Origin: Dysgonomonas gadei ATCC BAA-286
Lineage (GTDB): Bacteria; Bacteroidota; Bacteroidia; Bacteroidales; Dysgonomonadaceae
Direction: 5' to 3'
Assembly (NCBI RefSeq): GCF_000213555.1
Contig: NZ_GL891980.1
Coordinates: 1-64,000 of the forward strand
DNA: 64,000 nucleotides
Shown: positions 45,141 through 54,302 of the stretch, piece by piece
How the letters are laid out: every line of letters begins with the position of its first letter
Position numbering within the stretch: position 1 is the first letter of the stretch
The notes under the pieces: generated by a model
Seen by the model: only the letters and a program-made list of their open reading frames with translations
Told to the model about the DNA's origin: nothing
Database searches by the model: none
Position numbers and translations under genes: made by a program

Positions 45141-46258
45141 TTCCATTTAAATACCCCCAAGATACAATAGAGTTTGATCAGCTTAAATCTGATTATGTAT
45201 TATCATATTCTGATTTAGCTGACATGCAAACAGAATGGACTCGTTTACGAAATACTTATTTGCGTTTGAATGTATTTCCTCAAAATATAGAAGACATAAT
45301 GAAGGCAGATTATCGGGGACTAATACTTATTTATCGAGGTTATCATCGTATTCCGAAAGCGGAAAGAGAAAGAATGAAAACGGAATTAGATGCCCTTTTT
45401 AATTATGATGATGAATATCGCGAAGTAATTAAAGGCTTCTTGATGAATTCTGCCAATGGATTTGAGATAAATACTTGTCATTACTGTGATATGGCGTATG
45501 TTAATGTATATAGTATTGATGCGACGGATGATGGGATATATTTTATGAATACGGCATCTCCTGATGAATTAAAAAGTAAACTAAAAGTCTCCATTGATAC
45601 TAAATTAAGGGAAGTTATTGCTAATAGACCATATAAAGATATAAATGACTTTAATCGTGTAAGAAAGAAACTTAGGTGGGGAAATAATAAATTTGAAAAA
45701 ACGTTTAAACCTAACTATAAAAATCGCAGCAATTTTGATGTAGAACATATACTCGATAAAGGTTCATGTCCTATAGTCGCTTTATCGTTAATGAACTTTG
45801 TTCCTTCTTGTCAAGTTTGTAATTCCAGATTAAAAAAGACCCGGATACTTGGCAAAGATGGCATTCCGGAAGGAAAACTTAGTCCTACAAGTCCTCTCTA
45901 TGATTTTGACAACGGAGTGACTATTCGGATTCTTCCAAAAACAGGACAAATAAAAATCAACCCAACTCAACATCGTGAGGATTATAACCTAGTCTTTGAT
46001 ATTTCTGATAATGATTACGAATATTTTGTAAATTTGTTTAAGTTAGAAGAAAGATACTCTTACCATAAAATCGAAGCATTGAGATGGGTTGAACTGAAAC
46101 AGAAATATACTGATGCTCGAATAACTATGATGTCTAATGCACTTAGTGGTAACCCTGATTTTACTGTAGACAAAATCCGTGAAGATATTTTTGGCTCTGA
46201 TTTCACTAATAATGAACATCGTTGCTTTAGTAAAATGAAGAGAGATATACTTAAATAG
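45137..46258 (+). CDS. HNH-type endonuclease of a Septu-like defence pair
   Basis: The 373-residue protein holds an HNH-like treble-clef site: CHYC (about 113-116), then FDVEHILDKGSC (catalytic-type His near 204) and NFVPSCQVCNSRLKK (second CxxC near 224-227). About 85 residues separate the first CxxC from the His, longer than in compact HNH domains. The N-terminal 110 residues are helical and the C-terminal part is mixed and unassigned. Coupled translation with the ATPase suggests one complex. It is followed by a terminator. Confidence 0.6.
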   Translation: MIPFKYPQDTIEFDQLKSDYVLSYSDLADMQTEWTRLRNTYLRLNVFPQNIEDIMKADYRGLILIYRGYHRIPKAERERMKTELDALFNYDDEYREVIKGFLMNSANGFEINTCHYCDMAYVNVYSIDATDDGIYFMNTASPDELKSKLKVSIDTKLREVIANRPYKDINDFNRVRKKLRWGNNKFEKTFKPNYKNRSNFDVEHILDKGSCPIVALSLMNFVPSCQVCNSRLKKTRILGKDGIPEGKLSPTSPLYDFDNGVTIRILPKTGQIKINPTQHREDYNLVFDISDNDYEYFVNLFKLEERYSYHKIEALRWVELKQKYTDARITMMSNALSGNPDFTVDKIREDIFGSDFTNNEHRCFSKMKRDILK

Positions 46259-46288
46259 CATCTATCAAATATGAAGATAAAAAATAGA

Positions 46289-46330
46289 GCCACTCGCACA
46301 TCAATCGGGTGGCCCTAACATTTTTTATTA
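46289..46330. terminator. Terminator after the defence island
   Basis: GCCACTCG (46289-46296) pairs with CGGGTGGC (46306-46313) with one wobble pair, followed by CCTAACATTTTTTATT. An A-run precedes the stem, so it can also stop the convergent mobC transcript. Confidence 0.75.
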
Positions 46331-48340
46331 TCCCTCCTCCTTCGGCAACAGATACCTTAAGTTCTCATCGTTACGAATCCTCTCCAATTCATCAGCAACT
46401 ATCTGTTTAGCTTCCGCTTTGATGCGATCGTAATTATCCTTAATCATTTCCTTCATGCGATCAACGCCGTTTTCATCTACAAAATTGGTGATAACGGGTA
46501 TTTTCTTGTACTCCTTTGTCTCGGCAGCTACTCGCTCGTTATCTACCACAATTTCGCAGTGAAAAATCTTTTGTTCTATCCGCTCGTCGAAGTTATCCGC
46601 TATCGCACCCACAAACATACCCTGTGTCAGATTGGATATTTTGGATGCTGGTATCAAGCTATCCATTTGGGTAGAAATGGAAGTCGATTTATCGTTGCGG
46701 TTGATGGTCATAGACTGGCGTTTCTGTAATACTTTTCCGAATCGGTCAGACAAGGTTTTTGCTGTATCTCCGACCACCTGCCCCGAAAAAATATTACCTA
46801 CTGTGTTCATTACTACAGCAGCTTCTTTGTCTCCATAGTCACGTTTTAGTTGAGAGAAGTCTTGAAACCCCAATAATACAGCAACCTTATTGCTTCGGGC
46901 AGTAGCGATCAGATTGTCCAACCCTTTGAAGTAGATAGTCGGCAACTCGTCAATAATAACCGAAGATTTGAGCTGTCCTTTTTTATTGATCAACTTCACA
47001 ATACGGCTGTTATACAATCCGAGTGCTGCCCCGTAAATATTTTGTCGATCAGGGTTGTTACCTACTGCCAATATTTTAGGGTCATCCGGATTGTTGATAT
47101 CCAATGTAAATTCATCTCCCGACATCACCCAATATAATTGTGGACTAATCATACGGGAAAGAGGTATTTTAGCACTTGCAATCTGCCCTTGGAGCTGATC
47201 GGCAGCTCCAGATTTCCACGCATCCATAAAAGGAGAAAGATAATTTTCGAGGTCTGGATATGAAGTCAGAATAGGGAAAATGTCTTCATAACTCTTGTTC
47301 AAAAACTCTATGGCATGAGGGAAAGTACAGTATTTACCATCCTTGTAGATACGCAAATACCATATAATAGCTGCGAAAAGAATAATCGGAGATTCTACAA
47401 AGAAGTCCCCTTGCTTTTGCACCCACGTCCGATTCAAATTTAACATAATTGTGTATGCACTCTCATACGCGTCCGAGATGTCATCCATGAAAGAAGGATT
47501 AATCGGGTTGCAACGATGCGAACGGCTCGGATCGTCAAAGTTTATCACATAGAAAGTCGGTACTTTCTCATAACCTTCTCTATTGTTTAACAAGTGGTTA
47601 TAGGCAATAGTCGAAAGGTCTGGAAACTTGAAATCGTAAATATAGCCTGTATAACCTTTCTCAATTTGCTGTTTGATGAATTGATTTACAACGGCGTAGG
47701 ATTTGCCGGAACCGGGAGTACCCAATACAATAGCTGCCCGAAAAGGATTTACTACATTTATCCATCCTTTCCATTGCTTCTTTTTGTACCAGAACTTTGT
47801 TGGAAGATTTATCGAATAATCATTTACCATCAACTTGGTTTCCTGCATAAACGATTCATTTTCGTTATTAAACGGATCGTCCATCAGGTTGTTTTTGAGT
47901 AAGCGGCTCATCCATGTACCCGCCATCAAAAGCAATATATATCCTACTGCAATGGTAAAAATATAAAAACCTGCATTGGCGATTTTGGGCAGAGGCAGAT
48001 AAAGAAGCCTCCAATTCAAAAAGAAAAATACAAAACCAAAAATAAGACATACATAGATATGATTCCATGTAATCTTTTCTTCCTTCACTCCCTTTGTACC
48101 CAAACAGGACAGGGCAAGGAATACCACGGTAAAGATTTTCGTCCACAAGATTGAGTTGAACAATCCTGCGGTACGATTAAAATTCATCAGAATTTTATCC
48201 ACTACCCCGATATTAACTCCCCACTCATGTATTGCCTGATAACAGAACCAATAAATGTTCATCAGCACGAACAAAATACTAATCGCCCTCATAAACTCCA
48301 TGACTTTGGCAAGTCCTCTTAAATCATCTTCTTGTTGCAT
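46328..48340 (-). CDS. mobC: MobC/TraG-type coupling ATPase (T4CP)
   Basis: The 670-residue protein couples the relaxosome to the mating channel. The N-terminal membrane region contains the YWFCY motif (FVLMNIYWFCYQAIHEWG) and several helices to about residue 150. The ATPase follows with Walker A VLGTPGSGKSYAVVN (about 207) and Walker B-type KSSVIIDELPTIYFKGLD (about 445). It is the distal gene of the minus-strand mob block. The 301-residue cargo gene separates it from mobB. Confidence 0.85.
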   Translation of the reverse strand: MQQEDDLRGLAKVMEFMRAISILFVLMNIYWFCYQAIHEWGVNIGVVDKILMNFNRTAGLFNSILWTKIFTVVFLALSCLGTKGVKEEKITWNHIYVCLIFGFVFFFLNWRLLYLPLPKIANAGFYIFTIAVGYILLLMAGTWMSRLLKNNLMDDPFNNENESFMQETKLMVNDYSINLPTKFWYKKKQWKGWINVVNPFRAAIVLGTPGSGKSYAVVNQFIKQQIEKGYTGYIYDFKFPDLSTIAYNHLLNNREGYEKVPTFYVINFDDPSRSHRCNPINPSFMDDISDAYESAYTIMLNLNRTWVQKQGDFFVESPIILFAAIIWYLRIYKDGKYCTFPHAIEFLNKSYEDIFPILTSYPDLENYLSPFMDAWKSGAADQLQGQIASAKIPLSRMISPQLYWVMSGDEFTLDINNPDDPKILAVGNNPDRQNIYGAALGLYNSRIVKLINKKGQLKSSVIIDELPTIYFKGLDNLIATARSNKVAVLLGFQDFSQLKRDYGDKEAAVVMNTVGNIFSGQVVGDTAKTLSDRFGKVLQKRQSMTINRNDKSTSISTQMDSLIPASKISNLTQGMFVGAIADNFDERIEQKIFHCEIVVDNERVAAETKEYKKIPVITNFVDENGVDRMKEMIKDNYDRIKAEAKQIVADELERIRNDENLRYLLPKEEG

Positions 48341-48520
48341 AATCGTTGAATTTAGATCGTTTCTAATTTGTTAAAAATGCGAATGTAAGTAGATGATTGT
48401 GATATAAAGCAAGTCGTATAGAGGGTGGTAGCTTGTGGCTAGGAATGGCTATTATCTTTTTGAAAATAAACAAATAGTAGAATTATATTTTATCTTTATG
48501 GAGAAAAAAATACACTTAAA

Positions 48521-49426
48521 TTGAAATCTATAATGTCCACAACTCATTCTCTTGAAAACTTAAAACATTATCATAACGAAGCAATACAATTCTTTGGAGC
48601 AGAACTAATTCTTTTACAAGAAGCAATAGCAAAGATTACGGATGAACGTATAGCAAAAACAGCTACACTTTTAATTAGTGGCAAGCAAACAGGAGCTGCA
48701 CTTATTCAATTAGCTACTCAAGTGGAATGCTTTTCGAGTGAAGTTACTATGCTTGCCCGATCGTTTATGGAAACTGTCACAAACTTTTGTTACGCCAGTG
48801 TATGTGATGCAAAAGAGTATCGTGCATTTATTCTACATCCCATCTACAAATACTATTTCAAAGTAGGCACTAGCTTAAAAGAAGGAATAGATAACTATGA
48901 AACATATAGAGAACATGCTGATGCAATAAAGAAAAAAAGAGAAAAATTAAAAGAAATTCCAATTGTGCAAGAAGCATTAACAATATTCTCAGAAACAAAG
49001 CCCAATTTAAGTTGGAGTAAAAAAAGCCTAAATGAAAGAATCAAAGTTTTAGAAGAATGGGGTAAATTCCTTGATGTGTTTTTTAGTTTGAATAAAATAG
49101 AATATTATTCGGATGCCTCGGAAGCCCTTCATGGGTCCTTATATGGTTGTACTTACGATATAGGAGCGTTCGATCCTGATTTTGATCATACCAATAAAGA
49201 GGAATTATATAAAAAACTATATAAAGATGAGGCCTGTATGATATTATACCTCGGAACACTTATACATGAATCCCTAACACTTATTAAATACTCAAATGAC
49301 ATATCTGACATCTGGGATTATTCATATAAAAATCGAGGATTAGCATTAAATCTTTTATCTCATATTCAAGAAATAAATCCTACAGAAGTCTTAGATACAT
49401 ATTTTCAAGCTAAAGTTAGCAAATAA
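48521..49426 (+). CDS. Unrecognised 301-residue cargo protein (weakly DUF5677-like)
   Basis: The protein is almost entirely helical. A central segment (QVECFSSEVTMLARSFMETV) and a later SEALHGSLYG motif recall DUF5677 proteins, whose function is unknown. I do not assign a function. It is AT-rich, reads against the mob genes and stands alone between mobC and mobB, as a recently acquired accessory gene would. The ATG at 48521 is followed by another at 48533; either could be used. Confidence 0.5.
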   Translation: MKSIMSTTHSLENLKHYHNEAIQFFGAELILLQEAIAKITDERIAKTATLLISGKQTGAALIQLATQVECFSSEVTMLARSFMETVTNFCYASVCDAKEYRAFILHPIYKYYFKVGTSLKEGIDNYETYREHADAIKKKREKLKEIPIVQEALTIFSETKPNLSWSKKSLNERIKVLEEWGKFLDVFFSLNKIEYYSDASEALHGSLYGCTYDIGAFDPDFDHTNKEELYKKLYKDEACMILYLGTLIHESLTLIKYSNDISDIWDYSYKNRGLALNLLSHIQEINPTEVLDTYFQAKVSK

Positions 49427-49429
49427 TAA

Positions 49430-50683
49430 CTACATCTGCCTTCCATACCTACGTTTCTTCTTTTTCTTACGCTTCAGGCTTGGCTGCTTGTTGTCTGTCC
49501 CTTCGACTTCGGGAGTAAAGACAGAGAATAAACTCCCCACCGGATCGTTCGTCTCGGAGTGTGTTAATTGTGGTTGCTGATTGGTGGTTGTTTGTTTATT
49601 GTCGGAATGTTTCGGTGCTGGTGCTTGCTGGTTCTCGCGAGGTGAATTGTCTACAAAACGTTCGTTAAAAACATTAGCCGAAAACTCCTTACCCAGACGA
49701 GAACCGTTAAGAACTACTCTCTGTTTATGATTGATAAATGTAGCCCCATAGATGCGTCCTTCATCGTTGCGACGTAACACAAGGTCGATACCTTTCTCCC
49801 GCAAAGCTGCTCGGAACTCGCTTTCTGTGCGGGTGTTTGCAAAGGACGCTGAAACGATAGCACGGGTTTGTTTAGCTATGCCGTTTGTCTTGATTGTTTC
49901 TTTTGATTTCTCAAATTGCTTCTCCAACCTATCTAAACCGTGTTCTTTACCAAACAGAGAGGATTTTAAAGGTGTACCAACACGATTGCCATCATCGTCC
50001 AATGCCGAATAAACCAATCCCCGATACGCTTTGCCCTTGTTTTCTCCTTTGATTTCCTCTACTCCTATATTGTATAAGGAGAGTAAAGCACGATATTCTC
50101 CCAAAGTCTGAAAAGAATACATTTCAGAGAGCGGTTTTATGACGTTTGCCACCTGTTTTTTTAAGTTCCCCTGGCTAGCGTCTATTGGAGCAAGCTGCCA
50201 TGCCTCACCCTGATTCTTTTCTTTTGATTGCAGACAGTACTTTTGTTCTAAAGAGTCAGTAATCTTTCTACTGCGTTCGTAATTATTGTTGTCTCTGATT
50301 ATTGAGCCATCCGTGCGTACACGAGTCGAAACGATGTGTATATGTTCCCTTCCAATGTCCTCATGTTTGAAAATCATATAGGGTTGTCCGCCATACCCGA
50401 ACTGTTCCATATATTCACGCCCGATGTCGGCAAGCTGCTGATCGGTCAGTTTATCGTCCGGATGTGGGTTGAGTGAGATATGGATAACAGGCTTCGATGT
50501 ACGAATATGCGAGGGCATAAATCGCTCGAAGTCTTCCATACAAGAGGCAACATTGAACACTCCATCACTAGGTTCAATGACCAGATTGGTAGCCAAAACT
50601 TTTCCTAAACCCTCATTTACTTTCTCTTGATTGTAGGAAAGTGCACCATACAAACTGCTTCCGTGACTAAATTTCGCAACCAT
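49430..50683 (-). CDS. mobB: MobB relaxase/mobilization nuclease
   Basis: The 417-residue relaxase nicks oriT and leads the strand into the recipient. It starts MVAKFSHGSSLYGALSYNQE, with a candidate nucleophile Tyr near residue 12 or 17, and has the histidine metal-binding motif GREHIHIVSTRVR (about 110-122). The NPHPDDKLTD segment before it is typical. The C-terminus is Gln/Lys-rich and ends in a basic tail. It follows mobA after 2 bases. The next plus-strand gene ends 3 bases away. Confidence 0.85.
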   Translation of the reverse strand: MVAKFSHGSSLYGALSYNQEKVNEGLGKVLATNLVIEPSDGVFNVASCMEDFERFMPSHIRTSKPVIHISLNPHPDDKLTDQQLADIGREYMEQFGYGGQPYMIFKHEDIGREHIHIVSTRVRTDGSIIRDNNNYERSRKITDSLEQKYCLQSKEKNQGEAWQLAPIDASQGNLKKQVANVIKPLSEMYSFQTLGEYRALLSLYNIGVEEIKGENKGKAYRGLVYSALDDDGNRVGTPLKSSLFGKEHGLDRLEKQFEKSKETIKTNGIAKQTRAIVSASFANTRTESEFRAALREKGIDLVLRRNDEGRIYGATFINHKQRVVLNGSRLGKEFSANVFNERFVDNSPRENQQAPAPKHSDNKQTTTNQQPQLTHSETNDPVGSLFSVFTPEVEGTDNKQPSLKRKKKKKRRYGRQM

Positions 50684-50685
50684 TT

Positions 50686-51105
50686 TTAGAGATGTTTAGC
50701 CTTAAATTGCTCGCACAATTGTATCACTTCCCGCCCGATTCCTGCCAGTTCAATGGTTGCATTTTCCAATTTATAAAGTAATGCCAATGCTTTTTTCTCT
50801 CCAAAATTGGAATGTAATTCCTTTACAACTTGATTGTAATTGACTCCAATACTTCGTATTTGTCCGTGTAAAGCAGTGAGTTTTGTAATAAATCTCACTG
50901 CTGAAGCATCGGTTTTCACTACACGAAATTCATCACCAAAGATGCGGGCAGCGATAAATCCGGATAAGGATTGTACGCCCGACTGTTCATACAAGGCTAA
51001 AAAATCGACGTGTTGCTGATCTGTCAGGTTTACAGTCAGTCGATGTTTCGCTGGATCGTTCTTCGGGGGTCTGCCCCCTTTTCCCCGTTTTTTTTCTTCG
51101 TTCAT
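50686..51105 (-). CDS. mobA: MobA relaxosome accessory protein
   Basis: The 139-residue protein begins with a basic linker (KKRGKGGRPPKNDPAKHRLTVNL) and continues as a helical MobA/MobC-type accessory domain (LTALHGQIRSIGVNYNQVVK). Such proteins bind oriT and assist MobB. It is the first gene of the leftward mob operon, read from the spacer that probably holds oriT, and carries the repeated leader module. Confidence 0.85.
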   Translation of the reverse strand: MNEEKKRGKGGRPPKNDPAKHRLTVNLTDQQHVDFLALYEQSGVQSLSGFIAARIFGDEFRVVKTDASAVRFITKLTALHGQIRSIGVNYNQVVKELHSNFGEKKALALLYKLENATIELAGIGREVIQLCEQFKAKHL

Positions 51106-51109
51106 AACA

Positions 51110-51136
51110 TGATCTTTTTAGTGCGGTCACAGACCG
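51110..51136 (-). promoter_or_regulatory. Leader module upstream of mobA
   Basis: On the minus strand, CGGTC-TGT-GACCG (51136-51124) is followed by CACTAAAAAGATCA (51123-51110), then the mobA start. The motif differs from the topB copy by a G in the A-run. Confidence 0.6.
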
Positions 51137-51346
51137 TTTTATTATTTAATTTCTGCACATGATGGACTGTTGTGCGGATTATGTTTTCCCGACTTCGGAG
51201 AGGAAAATACCCCTCTGGAAGAGCAAGGGTTGTGTGCTGCAAAAATCATTTTGCGATGCACTCAACATACCTTGCTATTTGCCCAAATGCAAATACTTTT
51301 TGCCCGTAAAGGGCATCATCCTATCCCCGAAAAGTTCGGGATAGAA

Positions 51347-51371
51347 GCCTGACCTGTGTCAGGCATTTTTT
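51347..51371 (+). terminator. Strong stem-loop with T-run in the mobA-traA spacer
   Basis: GCCTGAC and GTCAGGC form a 7-bp stem with a CTGT tetraloop, followed by ATTTTTTG. It is oriented as a plus-strand terminator although no plus-strand gene precedes it. It may shield the tra operon or belong to oriT. Confidence 0.65.
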
Positions 51372-51891
51372 GAATGCCGGAACAAACTTAAAACCGATAT
51401 GAATCCTCTTTAGCATTTCATGCAGCAAAGTTATGTTCTAAAATAATCAACTGAAAATCAATAAGTATAGACAACCCTAGACACAAGCTGCCACCTCTCG
51501 AAAACATAGTGTAAGTATGAAAAAGATAGATTTTATTTGTTGTCAGAAAGCGTTTTAGAAAGATTGAACATAGGCAGAAACATCTGCGAAAATAGATGCG
51601 TGTTCAGATATATTAATGCTTGAATATATAAATGCATAATCGCTTGTCTGATTAAAAATAAGAATATGCAGAATTTAAAATGTACACGATTTAATCTGAA
51701 AACATAAAATCGCAAAAAATTAAAAGCGTGTTTGTGCTTTTATGATTTTAAAAGCATACGATTTCAAAAATAGATGACTTCTATCAAAAGAATAAACAAA
51801 TATACATGCAAGATAAAGTTTGCAAGAATAGAAACAGGTACAGATAAATATTTTCAAAATCAGTTAAATGTCTAATTAAAAATTTGTCAAT

Positions 51892-52644
51892 ATGAAACAA
51901 ACAATGTATGTAGCGTTCAGTACGCAAAAAGGAGGAGCAGGAAAAACTACCCTTACCGTTTTAGTAGCATCCTATCTTCATTATGTAAAAGGTTATAAAG
52001 TCGCTGTGATTGACTGCGATTACCCACAACACTCCATTGCCGAAATGCGTGAGCGGGATTTTAAGATGTGCGAAAATGACGAGTATTACAAAGGGATGCT
52101 GTATGAACAGTTTATCCGTCTGGAACAAAAGAAAGCATATCCGGTAGTTGAAAGTAATACAAAGGATGCTTTGGATGATGCCGAAGATTTGACCAAAGAG
52201 GGAGATTATGATTTTATTTTCTTCGACCTTCCCGGAACGCTCAACAATGAGGGTTTGATACTGACTATTGCCAGTATGGATTATATAGTGGCTCCCATTG
52301 CCGCTGACCGTCTTGTATTAGAAAGTACGCTGGATTATCTCATTTCTGTAAGAGATAACATCGTCAATCCTGGAAAATCCAATATCAAAGGCATTTATCT
52401 CTTTTGGAATATGGTGGATGGACGTGAAAAGTCCGAATTATATGAGGTATACGAAAATGTAATAAGAGATTTGGAGTTTCCATTACTTAGAACTTTTATA
52501 CCGGATAGTAAGCGTTTTCGTCGTGAACAGTCGGTTAGCTACAAAGCTCTGTTTCGTTCTACACTATTCCCTGCTGATAAATCTCTTGTGAAAGGTTCCA
52601 ACTTGGACATCTTGACAGACGAACTATTAGAATTATTGAAATAA
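51892..52644 (+). CDS. traA: TraA, ParA-family ATPase
   Basis: The 250-residue protein is a ParA/MinD-type ATPase with a deviant Walker A (STQKGGAGKTTLTVL, residues about 10-24), an acidic switch I region (VIDCDYPQHS) and Walker B FIFFDLPGTL. It is the first gene of the tra operon in Bacteroidetes conjugative transposons. It may position the transfer machinery or DNA; its exact role is not established. Confidence 0.85.
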   Translation: MKQTMYVAFSTQKGGAGKTTLTVLVASYLHYVKGYKVAVIDCDYPQHSIAEMRERDFKMCENDEYYKGMLYEQFIRLEQKKAYPVVESNTKDALDDAEDLTKEGDYDFIFFDLPGTLNNEGLILTIASMDYIVAPIAADRLVLESTLDYLISVRDNIVNPGKSNIKGIYLFWNMVDGREKSELYEVYENVIRDLEFPLLRTFIPDSKRFRREQSVSYKALFRSTLFPADKSLVKGSNLDILTDELLELLK

Positions 52645-52650
52645 TCGACT

Positions 52651-53085
52651 ATGAGTAAAAAAATAGATACATCAGGCATAGATACGACAATGGTTATTAG
52701 TCAATCTAAAAAGGGGAATAGAGAGAACCCACCTGCACCTATATCGGAAGCGAAAGATGTACAGCAACCCCCACAGACGCTCGTTGAAGAAAACGAGACA
52801 GAGAAAGAAGATAAAGTCTCTCGTGAAGAGCCTAAGCGACGCGAAACTAAAACTCAAGAATATGAAAATCTATTTTTCAAGGCTGCTTCCATAAAAACCC
52901 GAAATGGGAAAGTCGTGTATATCCGGAAGGAACACCATGATCGCATAATGAAAATTGTCCGTGTAATTGGTGAAAATGAATTTTCCCTATTCAACTATCT
53001 GGATAACATATTGGAAAATCATTTCGCTACCTATCAAGACGAGATAACGAAGTTATACCGTAAAAGAAACACAGATGTATTTTAA
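52651..53085 (+). CDS. DUF3408 conjugal transfer protein (first copy)
   Basis: The 144-residue protein has a disordered, charged N-terminal half and a C-terminal DUF3408 domain (GKVVYIRKEHHDRIMKIVRV then LDNILENHFATYQDEI), probably a ribbon-helix-helix-like fold. It corresponds to the traB/traC position of CTnDOT-type operons. A paralog follows directly. Confidence 0.8.
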   Translation: MSKKIDTSGIDTTMVISQSKKGNRENPPAPISEAKDVQQPPQTLVEENETEKEDKVSREEPKRRETKTQEYENLFFKAASIKTRNGKVVYIRKEHHDRIMKIVRVIGENEFSLFNYLDNILENHFATYQDEITKLYRKRNTDVF

Positions 53086-53116
53086 GATATTATTAATCAG
53101 TAAAATAAAATTATTT

Positions 53117-53482
53117 ATGAAAAGAAATAGTTTTTTGAAACGTAATAAATGGTTCTCCATTCCGAAAATCTTCAAAAAAGCGAACCCGGAACAATCGAAA
53201 GAAATAGAAGTACCCAAACAGCGTATCGGCAATGTACAATCCGAACAAAAATCTTACGAATCGCTCTTTATTCGAACCGCACCCACGACAGCCCGTAGCG
53301 GAAAGACAGTCTATATAAGGAAGGAGTTTCACGACAGAATTATGCGGATTGCACAGACCATCGGAAATAATGAACTATCGCTGTTTAGTTACATAGACAA
53401 TGTCCTGGAACATCATTTCAACACCTATCAGGGCGATATAACAGAACTGTATCGTAAACGCAGACCCGACGATATTTTTTAA
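53117..53482 (+). CDS. DUF3408 conjugal transfer protein (second copy)
   Basis: From the ATG at 53117 the protein has 121 residues; the open frame reaches 53075 but that would overlap the previous gene. The C-terminal 75 residues match the first copy closely (GKTVYIRKEFHDRIMRIAQT, IDNVLEHHFNTYQGDI, LYRKRRPDD), while the N-terminal linkers differ. The two genes look like a tandem duplication that has since diverged. Confidence 0.8.
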   Translation: MKRNSFLKRNKWFSIPKIFKKANPEQSKEIEVPKQRIGNVQSEQKSYESLFIRTAPTTARSGKTVYIRKEFHDRIMRIAQTIGNNELSLFSYIDNVLEHHFNTYQGDITELYRKRRPDDIF

Positions 53483-53485
53483 GCC

Positions 53486-54232
53486 ATGAAACAATATATT
53501 ATTTCAGCTATCGTGCTGTATGCATTGTTTGTCATCCTTTACCTACTTCGGGAGCGGATGCAAAAACGAAAAAAGAATGCAGCTAAAAAATCGGTATTAA
53601 ATCCGTTTCGTGCAGCACCAAAAGAGGATATTATCGGCAAAAGTAAATTTGACCTGAGACAATCGCGGACAGAAGCTACCACTTTGATTAATAACGAAAA
53701 AGAGAAAGAAAATGCTTCTATATTTGTCGAGAAAGAAGAGAAAAAGACCTCGATGGCAATCCCTTTGGATAAACTCGATGAAGTTTTTTCGACAGACAAT
53801 AAAACGGAAGAAAATTCAGATGAAATCAATTTAGAGATTGAGAACACTCCCCCCGAATTGGAGCCGGACTATGACGACGACAGTGATTTAGACGAAGAAG
53901 AAACAGAAGATGCAGATACCGAAGGGAGAGCCGGGGTTTCAATGGCATTGGGACTTGACTTCAATAATTTGGCGAGTATGGTGCGAACGGTAGAGACTCC
54001 CGACAATGCAACATCCGAAGAAAAAGAAGAAGCCGGTCGGGTATTGATCGAGATACGAAAGACGGATATGTTTGAACAGGTTGTTTCGGGAGAACCTAAA
54101 AAGAAAGTGGTCGTATCCTCATTGATGGATGACTATTTTGCAGCCTTTCACCGCAAACAACAAGAATCGGGAGTATTGAATGAACCGACAGTCAAAGCGC
54201 CTAAAGAATTTGATGTACGCGGATTTGCGTAA
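53486..54232 (+). CDS. traD: TraD-type conjugal transfer protein (DUF4122)
   Basis: The 248-residue protein has one N-terminal membrane helix (MKQYIISAIVLYALFVILYLL) and a basic segment. A very acidic middle (DYDDDSDLDEEETEDADTEG) precedes a C-terminal conserved region (GVSMALGLDFNNLASMVRTV, SSLMDDYFAAFHR). It fits the DUF4122 TraD family. It lies between the DUF3408 pair and traE. Confidence 0.75.
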   Translation: MKQYIISAIVLYALFVILYLLRERMQKRKKNAAKKSVLNPFRAAPKEDIIGKSKFDLRQSRTEATTLINNEKEKENASIFVEKEEKKTSMAIPLDKLDEVFSTDNKTEENSDEINLEIENTPPELEPDYDDDSDLDEEETEDADTEGRAGVSMALGLDFNNLASMVRTVETPDNATSEEKEEAGRVLIEIRKTDMFEQVVSGEPKKKVVVSSLMDDYFAAFHRKQQESGVLNEPTVKAPKEFDVRGFA

Positions 54233-54302
54233 AGTAGATAACGATTAAAACAAAGAGCATGAAGCAAAGAGATTACGGTTAGCGTGCGTCAGCCAAACAA
54301 AA

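Larger units (their letters stand above)
51106..51891. other. mobA-traA spacer, candidate oriT region
   Basis: This 786-base spacer separates the diverging mob and tra operons, the usual place of oriT in these elements. It is rich in dyads: GCAAAA-ATCA-TTTTGC at 51239-51254 with outer GTGC/GCAC arms, TGCCC-GTAAA-GGGCA at 51301-51315, CTATCCC...GGGATAG at 51321-51344, and GCCTGAC-CTGT-GTCAGGC at 51347-51364. The nick site cannot be named from sequence alone. Short overlapping frames at 51159-51352 look non-coding. The right half (51500-51890) is AT-rich and presumably contains the tra promoter. Confidence 0.5.

Noticed and set aside
46328..48340. Second VirB4-type ATPase
   Set aside because: The YWFCY membrane region and position in the mob block identify it as the MobC coupling protein; the VirB4-type ATPase is traG at 55077.
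51159..51352. Two overlapping 60-residue frames in the mobA-traA spacer
   Set aside because: They overlap several strong dyads, lack ribosome-binding context and show no protein-like pattern; an oriT region explains the sequence better.
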